DNA of 64,000 bases from NCBI GenBank assembly GCA_964019165.1, contig OZ025271.1, forward strand, positions 845,001 to 909,000, in the 5' to 3' direction. The stretch's first letter is position 1, and each line of letters opens with the position of its first letter. Positions 1-10,062 of the stretch are shown here, one piece after another. Under the pieces are notes generated by a model. It saw only the letters and a program-made list of their open reading frames with translations, did not search any database and had not been told where the DNA came from. The translations under genes were made by a program, and so were the position numbers. Source of the DNA: Mastigias papua (Eukaryota; Cnidaria; Scyphozoa; Rhizostomeae; Mastigiidae).

Positions 1-768
1 TTTCAACCCAATCTTGGGCCATCATCAGTCACAATAAAAGGTTGGAAAACCACTTCAAACTTGCACTTTTGATTTGCCAATGGTCTGCAATGGCTAGCAT
101 ATGTGGTTTTAATAACATCTGGTATATTGGTTATTCACAATTGTGCACTAGAAGAATTCATTCTAATTCATTCAATAGGCATTCATCTCGTTCAAAGGGG
201 CTGTGTAGTTTATAAATTGTCTTGCCGATGTGACTTTATAGGTAGGATGCACTACGCAGAGAGTAGCACACAGAAAAACAGACACCATAATAAGAGAACA
301 GCCACCTCGTATGTGTAAAAGCTCTAAGTCTACAATGAAAGTGATTCGGCCATAGGACAACATCTCATCCAAAATCCAGAATGCGCCAGAAGATATTCAG
401 ACGATAATTGTCGGACCATAGGGCAAGCAGGTTCGTCCATTCATTTAAGTGTTTTGAAATCAGTTTACATAATGACTCTAAACCCAGCCTTGTGTAAACA
501 AAAAAATTTCATTTTCTCACTTGAACTCGTTTTGTAAACAGTGGTGACCTGATTCTTTGTAAGTTGGTCTCTGGTAATAGAGGATGATGGCCCACTGTCG
601 TAGTGCTTCAGTGAAATCGGACCTTCATCAGCTATGCATTTCAAAATGTCGAAGATCTCATCAGCATTTGGGCATGCGCAGAGTTCATGATAGTTGTGAT
701 TTTGTCTCTTTCAGCTCTTTGCTTGTAACTGCGCAGCCTAATTTCTTAATTTGAGGTAGATTACTGTA
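1..768. other. No recognised gene
   Basis: Unique-looking AT-rich sequence upstream of the DIRS element. Short open frames exist but show no recognisable domain, splice pattern or repeat. I see nothing I can support here. Confidence 0.5.
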
Positions 769-838
769 GAAATCTTAATTGGAGGAGACTCGACGAACTC
801 CGATTTGAGTTCTCCGAGCCTCCTCGTAGCATCGAGGT

Positions 839-970
839 CGCTGTGCAGAGCACAGCTAATTACGTTCTGACTAGAGATATCTTCCTATTGGCTATTCCAA
901 CTCGCTCTTGACAGCAACAAATCAAAAGAAGTATATCATGCCTCCATGCGGTCCAACCCTTCAGTTTTTT
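839..970. repeat. DIRS left inverted terminal repeat
   Basis: This stretch is the near-perfect reverse complement of 5615-5747, starting at the GCTGTGCAGAGCACAGC palindrome and running through to a T run. It pairs with the right end of the element, as expected for DIRS. Confidence 0.85.
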
Positions 971-1025
971 ACAGAAAGCTACATCCGGGAGAAATGCAAA
1001 AAGCAACTTGGGCAGGGTGGGTGGG

Positions 1026-1175
1026 TGCACAGCGACCTCGATGCTACGAGGAGGCTCGGAGAACTCAAATCGGAGTTCGTCGAGTCTCCTCCAATTAAGA
1101 TTTCTTCCTCGCCTCCTCTACGCATCGAGGCTCGCTGTGCAGAGCACAGCTAATTACGTTCTGACTAGAGACTTC
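1026..1175. repeat. DIRS internal complementary region
   Basis: Positions 1026-1104 are the reverse complement of the left outer end (769-846). Positions 1102-1175 match the complement of the right outer end (about 5700-5776). The two halves meet around TTTCTTCC at 1101-1108, which gives the joined-ends structure used in DIRS replication models. Confidence 0.82.
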
Positions 1176-1405
1176 GTAGCAGCTTTTTGCATTACGTGTC
1201 ACAAAACAAAAAATGAATGACTAAGAATAGTCATAATTGTTGTGACAACAACAGGACGATATTTAACTACGAGCCAATAATAAAAAACTAATGACTGACC
1301 TCGAGTAGTGCCGTTTCCATAATACACAAGTCAGAAATCACAAAAAACAGACATCATTGCTGTTGATTGCAACATAACGATATTGAACGACAACAAATAT
1401 GAATA

Positions 1406-2395
1406 TTAATGGACGGCCGGATAAAGGTTGTCTCTCTGGTCAACAATTACCTTTGCAAGCTCACCCGACGACAGATATTTATTTACTCTGTTATAATGTC
1501 TGGAGAATGTTTTTAAACAAGACCAGTCTCCACACTGTAATACGCTATCAATTGAAACATTGTTCTGCAAAGCAAAAGAAGCGGATGCCCCCCTGACACT
1601 GTGTGCACCAAAAACCGAAATGTCGATACCAGCATCGTTCATAACGCTACGAATCCATCTTGCTAAAGTGTCAGTAGTAACAGGCTTGTACGGGGGTCGA
1701 CAACTCAGAAAAAGTCTTGAGTCCTTACGAATAAGTCGTGTTTTATTCAAATATAACTTCAAAAGGTCCACTGTTCTCAAGCAATCGCTCTCAGATTCAG
1801 AAGGAAGCGTGATGACGAAACAAGGCCTGTCACGTTGGACTTTCAAGTCAGAGAATATATACAGATAGGTTCCTGAATCAAAAAAGAATATATGTCTAGA
1901 GTCGATTAACGATAATGTGTGTACTCTCTGGGCGGATACACATGCAAGAGTAGCTACAAGTTTGCGAGAAATGTCCTGAATTGAATCATCGGCTGAAATG
2001 TGCCACGATGCGAGATAGTTAATCAAATCTTGGGCATTCCATAACAAAGGATATTTCACCTGTCCTGAACGCAGATTTCGTACTCCAGAAACAAATCGCG
2101 AAATGAGCGGATGCTTGCCGATTGCAACGTCGGGGTATATGACAGATAAAGCACTACGAACTTTGTTAATTTGCGAATGTCCAATACCACGCTCATACAA
2201 TGATGTTAAAAAGTTTAAGACAGAAGTTACAGATGGTGCACTGGAATCAAAGTGTCGTGTAGTGCAAAAAGACAACCATTGTCGAAGGATTGAGGCGTAG
2301 TTCTTTTGCGTGCTTTTCTTCCAGCTGGCGAGCAGGATGTCAAAAGTTTTTGGCGAAAGTTGGTCTGCAGATAACTGTTGGCTGACAATTTGCAT
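1406..2395 (-). CDS. DIRS tyrosine recombinase
   Basis: A 329-residue protein of the tyrosine recombinase (phage-integrase) superfamily, which DIRS elements use in place of a DDE integrase to insert a circular DNA copy. An N-terminal core-binding region (about 1-110, with WKKSTQKNY and SALSVIYP) precedes the catalytic domain. The catalytic Arg I lies in SAQRVHTL, the box II His and Arg in AHSVRGAS, and the nucleophile Tyr in SRHYNRV near the C-terminus. The frame is intact. Its 5' end overlaps the 3' end of the polymerase ORF by about 170 bp in another frame, the usual DIRS arrangement. Start chosen at the first Met of the open frame; use of an earlier in-frame codon is possible. Confidence 0.9.
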   Translation of the reverse strand: MQIVSQQLSADQLSPKTFDILLASWKKSTQKNYASILRQWLSFCTTRHFDSSAPSVTSVLNFLTSLYERGIGHSQINKVRSALSVIYPDVAIGKHPLISRFVSGVRNLRSGQVKYPLLWNAQDLINYLASWHISADDSIQDISRKLVATLACVSAQRVHTLSLIDSRHIFFFDSGTYLYIFSDLKVQRDRPCFVITLPSESESDCLRTVDLLKLYLNKTRLIRKDSRLFLSCRPPYKPVTTDTLARWIRSVMNDAGIDISVFGAHSVRGASASFALQNNVSIDSVLQCGDWSCLKTFSRHYNRVNKYLSSGELAKVIVDQRDNLYPAVH

Positions 2396-4212
2396 GCTAC
2401 GAGTTTCATCTGAGGTAAGAGAGGATGCACTGATTCCGGGTTTCCTGGGTTCCTGAGCAATGTAGAAGAAGATGGTAATAACAATGGAAAGTCAATCATG
2501 AAAGAAGAGAGACTTGGAAACCATGGCTGGCTAGGCCAAAAAGGACAAATCAGGATAATTGTGCAAGATACATGTTGAGAGAGCTTGTAAAGGATTTTAC
2601 TAATTTGGTTAAAGGGTGGGAAGGCATACCCGTAGATGTTGTCCCATGTGTGGGCGAAGGCATTAACACCACAACAGAAGGGATCGGGACGCCATGAAAA
2701 ATAATGGCTAAGTTTCTTGTTCAATCTGGAAGCAAAAAGATCAATTTGAGGTTTGCCAAACGCTTGACATAAATGGTTAAATATTTGATTATCAAGGCTC
2801 CATTCTATATTATCAGAAAATTTTCGTGACATGGTATCGGCAATTTGGTTATCAAGCCCAGGTATGTGAACTGCATTTATGGAGACTTTGTTGTGAATAC
2901 ACCAAAGCCAAATTTGACGGCTTAAATAATTAAGTGAGACACTGCGACAGCCTCCAAATTTATTTATGTAGGATATGGCCGTTGTATTGTCACAATTTAA
3001 TCGAACATTACAGTTCTGAATGGAGCCCCTGAAAGCTAAAAGTGCAAAGTGAATTGCTTTCAATTCTAAGTAATTTATATGTCGGTTTTTCTCCCGTGTT
3101 GACCAACGGCCGCCAGTTCTTTGAAGAACCTGGCTATTTTGAAAAAGTGCAGCTCCCCATCCAAGCGTGCTGGCATCACTATATATCTCATAATGCCATT
3201 TATCAAATCCAAGGATATCAGATATAGAACGACCATTGTGGGTTGCAATATTTTCAACCCACCACTTCAGTTCTAAACGAACTCGTGTCGATAAATATAT
3301 CTGTTTGTCAAAGTCTTGGAGACGTTGCAACTGTTCTGCTTTGTATATCTCAAGGTAGCGTGTATGTAATTTAGCGTACTTAACTGCTAAAAATGATGAC
3401 ACAATTAGGCCAATGCCTCTGGCAAATTGGCGAATGGTAACGTAACGAGCATTGAGTAAATCCCTGCATACTAGTTGTATTTTATTGACTTTTTCCTTGG
3501 GCAGACTGACGGTATATGATTCAGAGTCAATCACAAACCCTAGGTGAGTAATGCGTCTGGATGGTTGGAAAGATGATTTTCCAAGGTTTATAGTAAAACC
3601 TAAGCTTTGGAGCAGAGCTCTTGCTCTAGATGTATCTTTTTGAAGTTGTTTGGCCGATGGACTTATGTACAGACTATCATCTATATAATGGGTACAGTGT
3701 ATGCCCTCACGACGCAATTGTGAGAAAACTGGCTTCATGGCCTTGGTGAAATAAAATGGAGCTAAACTTAATCCAAAGCATAGGCATTGAAATTCGTATA
3801 GGGTGTTGCGCCATATGAACCTTAGATATTTACGATGGCGTTTCATAATTGGCAAGGAAAAGTAAGCATCTTGCAAATCGATAGAAGTCATAAAGGCATT
3901 CCGTTGAATGAGGGGTAAAATAGTAGGAATATGCTCCATTTTAAAATGCCTCTTCTCGAGGTGTCTATTTAATTTCTTGAGATTAATGATCGTTCGGAAG
4001 CCTCCAGATTTTTTCGGTCGAGTGAAAATATTGGATATGAAGTGGGATTTAGTAGGCATAACAGGGATTATAGCTCCTTTAGAAATTAGAGCCTCAATTT
4101 CTGCATCAATGCAAGACACTTCATTGTCATCAAGTTGAGGGGATGTAGGTGGGGAACGCTGAAAGGGAGCCGAATTAAAATCAATGGGAATGCCATTAGC
4201 AAGGTTCAACAC
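2227..4212 (-). CDS. DIRS polyprotein: reverse transcriptase, RNase H, DAM-like methyltransferase
   Basis: A polymerase of about 661 residues that copies element RNA into DNA. In order: reverse transcriptase (about 40-250) with the active-site YIDD in HYIDDSLYIS; RNase H (about 340-470) with acidic residues in IYSDAS, YLELKA and LNCDNTTA, and the HIPGLDNQIADTMSR end motif; then a region like the adenine-methyltransferase domain of DIRS elements (IDLFASRLN, PDPFCCGVNAFAHTW, YAFPPF). The tail overlaps the recombinase ORF. The open frame continues upstream of 4212 without a stop to beyond 4300, so the true start is probably further 5' and may rely on overlap with gag. No internal stop was seen. 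Confidence 0.9.
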   Translation of the reverse strand: MLNLANGIPIDFNSAPFQRSPPTSPQLDDNEVSCIDAEIEALISKGAIIPVMPTKSHFISNIFTRPKKSGGFRTIINLKKLNRHLEKRHFKMEHIPTILPLIQRNAFMTSIDLQDAYFSLPIMKRHRKYLRFIWRNTLYEFQCLCFGLSLAPFYFTKAMKPVFSQLRREGIHCTHYIDDSLYISPSAKQLQKDTSRARALLQSLGFTINLGKSSFQPSRRITHLGFVIDSESYTVSLPKEKVNKIQLVCRDLLNARYVTIRQFARGIGLIVSSFLAVKYAKLHTRYLEIYKAEQLQRLQDFDKQIYLSTRVRLELKWWVENIATHNGRSISDILGFDKWHYEIYSDASTLGWGAALFQNSQVLQRTGGRWSTREKNRHINYLELKAIHFALLAFRGSIQNCNVRLNCDNTTAISYINKFGGCRSVSLNYLSRQIWLWCIHNKVSINAVHIPGLDNQIADTMSRKFSDNIEWSLDNQIFNHLCQAFGKPQIDLFASRLNKKLSHYFSWRPDPFCCGVNAFAHTWDNIYGYAFPPFNQISKILYKLSQHVSCTIILICPFWPSQPWFPSLSSFMIDFPLLLPSSSTLLRNPGNPESVHPLLPQMKLVACKLSANSYLQTNFRQKLLTSCSPAGRKARKRTTPQSFDNGCLFALHDTLIPVHHL

Positions 4213-4286
4213 AAACTTATTGTGAGTGAGTTTACGCCAATTGTTAAGAAAATTTTTAGTATTGCCCGTTACCTGCTTGCCTTGAA

Positions 4287-4502
4287 TTATTTCTGACTGT
4301 TGTGTTTCTTCTGAAATGACGGCTGGTGATGGGGTGCTGAGCGGTTCTGATAGCGGGATCGCCAGGCGTTGTTGGTGTGGCCTCGGTAGTTTAAAGAGAC
4401 CGCAGAAGACTGTTGTGGACGGTTAGGCGGATACTGGTTGCGAAATGGCGGTCGTGACATAGATGAAGAAGGTGGACGGTTAGACGCCAAGGATCTCGTC
4501 AT
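4287..4502 (-). CDS. Basic Pro/Arg/Asn-rich ORF, probable gag C-terminal part
   Basis: A 71-residue basic frame, rich in Arg, Pro, Ser and Asn, beginning just after the stop of the upstream gag-like ORF and in a different frame. Its composition suits a nucleic-acid-binding tail of Gag. The shift of frame against the upstream ORF could be a mutation, a recoding site, or a separate small ORF. No zinc knuckle is visible. Confidence 0.5.
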   Translation of the reverse strand: MTRSLASNRPPSSSMSRPPFRNQYPPNRPQQSSAVSLNYRGHTNNAWRSRYQNRSAPHHQPSFQKKHNSQK

Positions 4503-4516
4503 TTTCTGGGAGGACG

Positions 4517-5542
4517 TTATGGTTTTTTTGCCGTCTGCAGCATGTTGTCTCCAAAGAGATAATTAGTAATTGGCGTTTTCGTGCTGCACAGCGAATGAAA
4601 CCGTGGATGTATGGCCGTTTTGAGAAGATCTCGCCGACGATACGACGATTCAAGGAAAGCGTTGCCTAACAAAGCAACAGAAGCGTCCAATTTGTCAAGG
4701 AGCTCCTTATATAAAAGAAGGAACTTATCCGGGTGCGTATTAAACTGTAGGAGCATCTCTTTAACCTGCACCACGCCAGTTAGACCCTTGGAAAGCAGGG
4801 ACTGAGCATTTTGGAAGCGCTTATCGTGCTCTTTTTGCTCTCGGGGCAGTTGAGCCCATAAATCCGGGTTAACTGTAGGCACACTGAGTGCCGGACAATT
4901 TGCAGGACGCTGAAATCGTTCTTTCAGTTTGAGGATTTCTGAGCTGAGGATCCTCTTGCGACAACAGTCCTCAACATATGTCGCTAACCCCTCAGAGATT
5001 TTCGGGCCTAATGACTCATCCTCCACAAAATGGATTGTAGAGTCCCCTGAACATCCTTGATTGGAAGCAGGGACAATTTCACCTTCCACGTTCTGGAAGG
5101 TAGGAACAAAACTACCTTCGGTAGATTCTGTGGATAGGTGGCTGTGGGCCATAGGAGAGGCAGGATTAGGCGCCATTGGCATAGCATGGCCTAAGTCAAA
5201 TGATCCCGAAGGAATAGTGGAGAACTGATCTCCGCAGGAAGGTATGGCAAACTGATTGCCGTGGGGTGAAGCGAGAAACTGATTCTCGGTACTGAGGACG
5301 GTTAACATAGAATTGCTGGCAGACTGACTACCACCGTCCAAGCAAGGTTTTTTAGATGGACTTACTGACTCCTTGACGAGAGAGATAAGCACCGCCATTT
5401 CGCTTCGCATGTCCGCCACTGTGGATTGAAGGCTCTCGAATTGTGCTTGCGAAGCAAATTTCCTCTTCGAGCCAGTTGTCTTGGCTGGTGGTTCATGTGG
5501 CTGTCCCTCTTCTTGGGCTGTTGGTGCTATATCCGAATCCAT
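4517..5542 (-). CDS. DIRS gag-like protein
   Basis: A 341-residue frame at the 5' end of the element's coding strand, in the position of Gag. The N-terminus is charged with a nuclear-localisation-like cluster (TGSKRKFAS), then a short coiled-coil-like stretch (FESLQSTVADMRSEMAVLI), a Ser/Pro/Met-rich middle, and a helical C-terminal half (about 185-330) with the LLSKGLTGV and LLDKLDASVALLGNAFLESSYRRRD segments. Family assignment rests on position and composition; DIRS Gags are poorly conserved. Confidence 0.7.
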   Translation of the reverse strand: MDSDIAPTAQEEGQPHEPPAKTTGSKRKFASQAQFESLQSTVADMRSEMAVLISLVKESVSPSKKPCLDGGSQSASNSMLTVLSTENQFLASPHGNQFAIPSCGDQFSTIPSGSFDLGHAMPMAPNPASPMAHSHLSTESTEGSFVPTFQNVEGEIVPASNQGCSGDSTIHFVEDESLGPKISEGLATYVEDCCRKRILSSEILKLKERFQRPANCPALSVPTVNPDLWAQLPREQKEHDKRFQNAQSLLSKGLTGVVQVKEMLLQFNTHPDKFLLLYKELLDKLDASVALLGNAFLESSYRRRDLLKTAIHPRFHSLCSTKTPITNYLFGDNMLQTAKKP

Positions 5543-5614
5543 TGCACTTTGATAGTACTTGCGTTGAATGATCTGTCTCCAATGCTGTCGTATGCGAGTT
5601 AGAACAAGCGCTCG

Positions 5615-5776
5615 AAAAAAACTGAAGGGTTGGACCGCATGGAGGCATGATATACTTCTTTTGATTTGTTGCTGTCAAGAGCGAGTTGGAATAGCCAATA
5701 GGAAGATATCTCTAGTCAGAACGTAATTAGCTGTGCTCTGCACAGCGAGCCTCGATGCGTAGAGGAGGCGAGGAAG
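5615..5776. repeat. DIRS right inverted terminal repeat
   Basis: Reverse complement of the left repeat (839-970), plus the right outer end that also appears in the internal complementary region. The element boundary lies near the AGGAAGA at about 5771-5776. Confidence 0.82.
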
Positions 5777-6036
5777 AATCTCCACTCTTAGAAAGTACAT
5801 CCTGCCTGCTGCTTATGGCAAGCATGTCTAGAATTTCCACAGTTGATTTGAGGTATATATATATACTAATGAGTATAATGAAACATTTATTTCTTACTAG
5901 GTAAGAAATTTATATTTGATATATTAGAGATATATTTCTGAAGACTTGTGCTGAAATGTTTTAAAAGTTGGAGTTTGTTCTTGAGTATCTATTTATTTCT
6001 TAAAAAATTTCTTTGTGATTGAAGCTATTTGAGTGT

Positions 6037-6039
<3 letters not shown>

Positions 6040-6112
<73 letters not shown>

Positions 6113-6114
6113 AT
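6040..6114. repeat. (TA)n microsatellite
   Basis: An almost pure TA dinucleotide run in the spacer between the DIRS element and the first 7TM gene. Confidence 0.95.
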
Positions 6115-6124
6115 TTACTAAGTC

Positions 6125-6212
6125 ATGAGTGGTCTACCACAATTGGAAAATTTATTTTGGCCCCAGTGCGGATTCGAACTCACGATGTTTAGATCAGAAG
6201 ACTCCTGTGCCG
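6125..6212 (-). mobile_element. tRNA-like SINE fragment between two TA runs
   Basis: On the minus strand this segment holds a Pol III B-box-like GAGTTCGAATCC followed by a short body. The A box expected about 40-50 bp upstream has been lost into the neighbouring TA run. It looks like a 5'-truncated tRNA-derived SINE, not a working tRNA gene. Confidence 0.5.
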
Positions 6213-6475
<263 letters not shown>

Positions 6476-6524
6476 TTATTCATTTATTTATTATCCTTTG
6501 TGTTTATTTACTAAATATTTGTTT

Positions 6525-6968
6525 ATTTCCTAGCAAGTATCGATAGTGTAATTAACTCAAGATGCAAATCCAGATAGGTACTATAAAACCCGGAAGGCGT
6601 GGCATACTGTCTGAAAATGAGATTCCTATGCGTTTTGCCTGTTGAGTCATTCAATTGTGGTACTTCTGGAAATATGAGATACAACAGGACAATTTTGACG
6701 ATATTCCCATGGGCATGTGACTCCCAATTAACGATTACTGATCTCAGCAGAGTCATCAGCAGATACAAAACAAATTTGGAACGAATCTCAATTTCACTTA
6801 TAACACTATCATGACTTAATAATGGAAGTTTAATGTATATATTGCTATGCTTTTTTCCATATCACCCAACTTCTCTTATATATAGCAATACTGTATGTAT
6901 GTATTGTATTAGCTTTAAAGTCTCTTTATTTATCCTTACTATCAATCAAATACGAGTGAACCCAACCA
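6525..6968 (-). other. Conserved 3' flank of 7TM gene copy 1
   Basis: The segment around 6700-6790 resembles sequences at about 35875-35960, 49500-49600 and 53570-53670, which lie at matching places downstream of the other 7TM copies. It is probably 3' untranslated or flanking sequence carried along when the gene was duplicated. Confidence 0.5.
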
Positions 6969-6970
6969 TA

Positions 6971-7330
6971 CACTTTTTTTTATAAGAAACAAGTATATAA
7001 GAAACACGAGGCTTAAATAAAGCAAAAGTTAAGAAACAGTTAAGAATCAATTAAGAAACACAGGCAGGCTGAGTTTAAAAAGTAAGCTTGAAAAATCTTT
7101 TTGTGCGAGAAAATTTTTAATTGAACTGGAAACACAAAACAAACAGCATCTGTGTTTCAAATGTTTATCACTAAAACTTCAATTATTCTTCTCATAGTTG
7201 CCTTGTTGCTATGGGAAATTTCAAGAATTGTAAGAAACACTTAAGAAAGAATTAAGGCTGGATTTAACAAAATTTTGAGAAACATCCAGGCTGAAAGGAG
7301 AAATCTTGTTTCTTATATAAAAAAAGCGTG
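6971..7330. mobile_element. Mariner-type MITE in the 3' flank of 7TM copy 1
   Basis: A 360-bp insertion with terminal inverted repeats: CACTTTTTTTTATAAGAAAC on the left, and on the right CACGCTTTTTTTATATAAG read inward. It is flanked by TA at 6969-6970 and 7331-7332. The other 7TM copies lack it at the homologous place, so the insertion is visible by comparison. The interior repeats TTAAGAAACA-like units. No transposase frame. Confidence 0.72.
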
Positions 7331-7378
7331 TATTAATGATTAATACCTTATAGTTACCAGAACCAAACATAAGTCCAT

Positions 7379-8206
7379 TTACGACCTTTTGGAGCGTCTC
7401 TTCATGTAGAAATACCACGCAGCGTCAAATGCCATGCCAATAAGTGACAGATTGATGGATGTTGTAACCAAGATGCCTTCCACTGTGTTGCAGACTGGGG
7501 CATGGTCTACTGTTAGGAATATGATCATCGTTGGTAGGTTTGAGATAAAGAAACTGGATGTGATACCAGTGAAGAACATCTTTGCATGATTTAAGTCCTT
7601 CTGCCGTCTTTCAATGATTTTGTTGTCAACGGCCGATGGCTCACCCTGCTTAGTACTTGTTGCAATTTTGTTGTTGTGTGACTTAATGGCGAAGTACAGC
7701 TTAACGTAGATCACACAGAGTGCAATGTAACACAAGATACGTGCGGTTGCAAGTGGAATTGATTTGAACATCATATTGCCCAAAGTGAATCTCAGCGTAG
7801 ATGATATAATGCCAAGAATCATAGAGCTTATGAAAACACGGATGGATAGCTTTCTCTCCAGTTCCCTCTTGGCATCTGATGTATGATATGAGAGGCCTTT
7901 CTTAAGAACCTGAAGCCTTTCGTACGCCAATGATACATTGAAGCCCAACTGCTGAAGGAAAAATATAGTTGTGCATGTTGAAACTAAGCAAATTACGGGG
8001 AATGGAGTGTTCACAGTCATGAACATGTGGATGGTAGTGCTGAGTGCACAAGCAACATTGGACACTCCAATTAGTGTAAACATTCTACCAGCACCAATCG
8101 ACTGATTCTCATCTTTATAAATCTGCATCACCATGTATATATTTGGAGCAGCAGTCAGAATGGAGATGATTGCAATTGACAAAGAGCAATAACGTAACAA
8201 AATCAT
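7379..8206 (-). CDS. Divergent 7TM (GPCR-like) receptor, copy 1
   Basis: A 275-residue single-exon membrane protein with seven hydrophobic segments and a short basic tail (FYMKRRSKRS). It is a close paralogue of the genes at 36.2 and 53.9 kb. Rhodopsin-like signs: Asn in TM1 (APNIYMV), an ERL triad in place of DRY after TM3 (AYERLQV), and DxxWY at the end of TM7 in place of NPxxY. TM2 has Asn (VSNVACAL) where Asp is usual. No CWxP in TM6 and no clear second-loop cysteine. The start was chosen at MILLRYCS because it aligns with both paralogues after a shared CAGGAAA; the frame stays open 25 codons further upstream. A sensory or peptide receptor role is a guess. Confidence 0.75.
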   Translation of the reverse strand: MILLRYCSLSIAIISILTAAPNIYMVMQIYKDENQSIGAGRMFTLIGVSNVACALSTTIHMFMTVNTPFPVICLVSTCTTIFFLQQLGFNVSLAYERLQVLKKGLSYHTSDAKRELERKLSIRVFISSMILGIISSTLRFTLGNMMFKSIPLATARILCYIALCVIYVKLYFAIKSHNNKIATSTKQGEPSAVDNKIIERRQKDLNHAKMFFTGITSSFFISNLPTMIIFLTVDHAPVCNTVEGILVTTSINLSLIGMAFDAAWYFYMKRRSKRS

Positions 8207-8370
8207 ATTTCCTGATTCATATACTATGCTGTATAGAGATAGTGAATAGTATTTGATTCTTGAAGGTGACAGTGCATGCACTCTTCTTTCGGGCTACGAA
8301 CACTTTAGATGAGGCTTGTATATTGCAGATGGCAACTTAATAGTGTAGTTGATAATTATGCAATGTATTG

Positions 8371-8394
8371 CAGCTGTCTGATATTCATTTGCAT
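8371..8394 (-). promoter_or_regulatory. Upstream motif pair: E-box and octamer
   Basis: CAGCTG at 8371-8376, then exactly 10 bp, then a perfect ATTTGCAT octamer at 8387-8394, about 165-190 bp upstream of the copy 1 start codon. The same spacing is kept upstream of the other two intact copies. It resembles a bHLH site paired with a POU site; function is inferred. Confidence 0.5.
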
Positions 8395-8552
8395 AGTATA
8401 GAGCTTGATATATTCCCAGCACAACCATGACTGATTGTGAATTGGATAATGACTAGCAAGGTGAGCTACATTGGAGGTGAGAGCAGAGAACAGCCCAAGG
8501 CGTCAGCTTTAATTTACGCTACACGCAGTGAATCTTTGAAGTCTGTGAACAA

Positions 8553-8795
8553 ATGTCTTATCCAAGAGTTTTGATTTTCATTAAGAGGGACCAACAATTT
8601 ACAACATTATAGACCAAATCAAGTCACCTTTGGTTCAAATAGCCTCCGACCCCTAGGCCCACAAGTGTGGAATGGACTGCCAAATGATATGAAGTCGGTA
8701 GAAAATCTAAATATCTTTAAAAATATGCTAAAAAAGTGGGAGGACCCTAACTGTAAATGCAGCGTATGTAAATGTATATATAGAAATTAGTATCT
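8553..8795 (+). pseudogene. LINE 3' end fragment
   Basis: Translation of the plus strand gives the typical C-terminal end of a CR1/L2-like reverse transcriptase ORF, with LRPLGPQVWNGLPND and a final CKCSVCKC cysteine cluster. The rest of the ORF is missing, as expected of a 5'-truncated non-LTR insertion. Confidence 0.7.
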
Positions 8796-8956
8796 TTTCA
8801 ATTAGATTGCAAATAGAATTCACAAATATTTTTATTCCTTATTTATGATTACTTAGTTATCGATTTAGATTAGTCTACGTGTATATATATGTATATTTGT
8901 AAACTAGAAATAAAATCGATGTAAAATAATTTCACACACACAATTGGGAGATACCT

Positions 8957-9684
8957 GTTGCACAATCGATATATGGTAGAATGGCGTTATGTTGCATAAT
9001 CGATATATGGTTGAATGGCGTTATGTTGCATAATCGATATATGGTAGAATGGCGTTATGTTGCATAATCGATATATGGTTGAATGGCGTTATGTTGCATA
9101 ATCGATATATGGTAGAATGGCGTTATGTTGCATAATCGATATATGGTTGAATGGCGTTATGTTGCATAATCGATATATGGTTGAATGGCGTTATGTTGCA
9201 TAATCGATATATGGTAGAATGGCGTTATGTTGCATAATCGATATACGGTAGAATGGCGTTATGTTGCATAATCGATATATGGTTGAATGGCGTTATGTTG
9301 CATAATCGATATATGGTTGAATGGCGTTATGTTGCATAATCGATATATGTTTGAATGGCGTTATGTTGCATAATCGATATACGGTAGAATGGCGTTATGT
9401 TGCACAATCAATATACTGTAGAATCCGTTATGTTGCATAATCGATATACGGTAGAATGGCGTTATGTTGCACAATCAATATACTGTAGAATCCGTTATGT
9501 TGCATAATCGATATACGGTAGAATGGCGTTATGTTGCACAATCAATATACTGTAGAATCCGTTATGTTGCATAATCGATATACGGTAGAATGGTGTTATG
9601 TTGCATAATCGATATACGGTAGAATGGCGTTATGTTGTATAATCGATATATGGTTGAATGACGTTATGTTGCACAATCGATATA
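8957..9684. repeat. 34-bp satellite array
   Basis: About 21-22 units of a 34-bp repeat (GTTGCATAATCGATATATGG plus 14 bp). Units alternate between GGTAGA and GGTTGA variants. In the right part (about 9365-9575) a 34-bp unit and a shorter 33-bp unit (CACAATCAATATACTG, AATCCG) form a repeated dimer of 67 bp, three times over. Every full unit holds an ATCGAT or ATCAAT core. Confidence 0.95.
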
Positions 9685-10062
9685 CCAGTTTTAAATTCTC
9701 CTTGAAGAAGCCATGGCTGACTGCACCAATGTTTTGTTGATAGGAAATCTGGTGATTCTGATGGCTCATGTTTTGTCGCCAGTTTGAATTTTAGATCTTC
9801 AATATTGTTCTTGGCTTCCAAATTTTCGCCTCTTCTCCACAGTAGGCTCCAACTTTCTCTACAATGCAAAGTATGGTGCATGACTTGTGTATGACACCAA
9901 AAGTGTTATACTCTTTCAGCACACTAATTAGGCATATCAAAAGATGTTTCCACCGCTCGGTCCTCGTCAGTTGATGCCAGGTTGAATTTGATCCGAAAAC
10001 GCTGGTTAAATGTGTTCTCCTACAATCCTATTCTACGTGACATTCCTTAAGTCTATTCTACA
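9685..10062. other. Spacer with an unrecognised minus-strand ORF
   Basis: Positions 9690-9881 on the minus strand read as a coding-like frame (NNIEDLKFKLATKHE) that runs into the satellite. It has no recognised domain. The rest shows nothing I can support. Confidence 0.35.

Larger units (their letters stand above)
769..5776 (-). mobile_element. DIRS-type tyrosine-recombinase retrotransposon
   Basis: A roughly 5.0-kb element read on the minus strand: gag-like ORF, then reverse transcriptase/RNase H with a methyltransferase-like tail, then an overlapping tyrosine recombinase. The ends carry inverted repeats (839-970 against 5615-5747). An internal complementary region at about 1026-1175 joins the complements of both outer ends, which is the hallmark of DIRS elements and their proposed circular intermediate. 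There are no LTRs and no integrase. I placed the ends where the internal region stops matching each flank. Both the recombinase and the polymerase frames are open, so the copy is probably fairly recent. The gag region is split into two frames, so full activity is uncertain. Confidence 0.88.
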
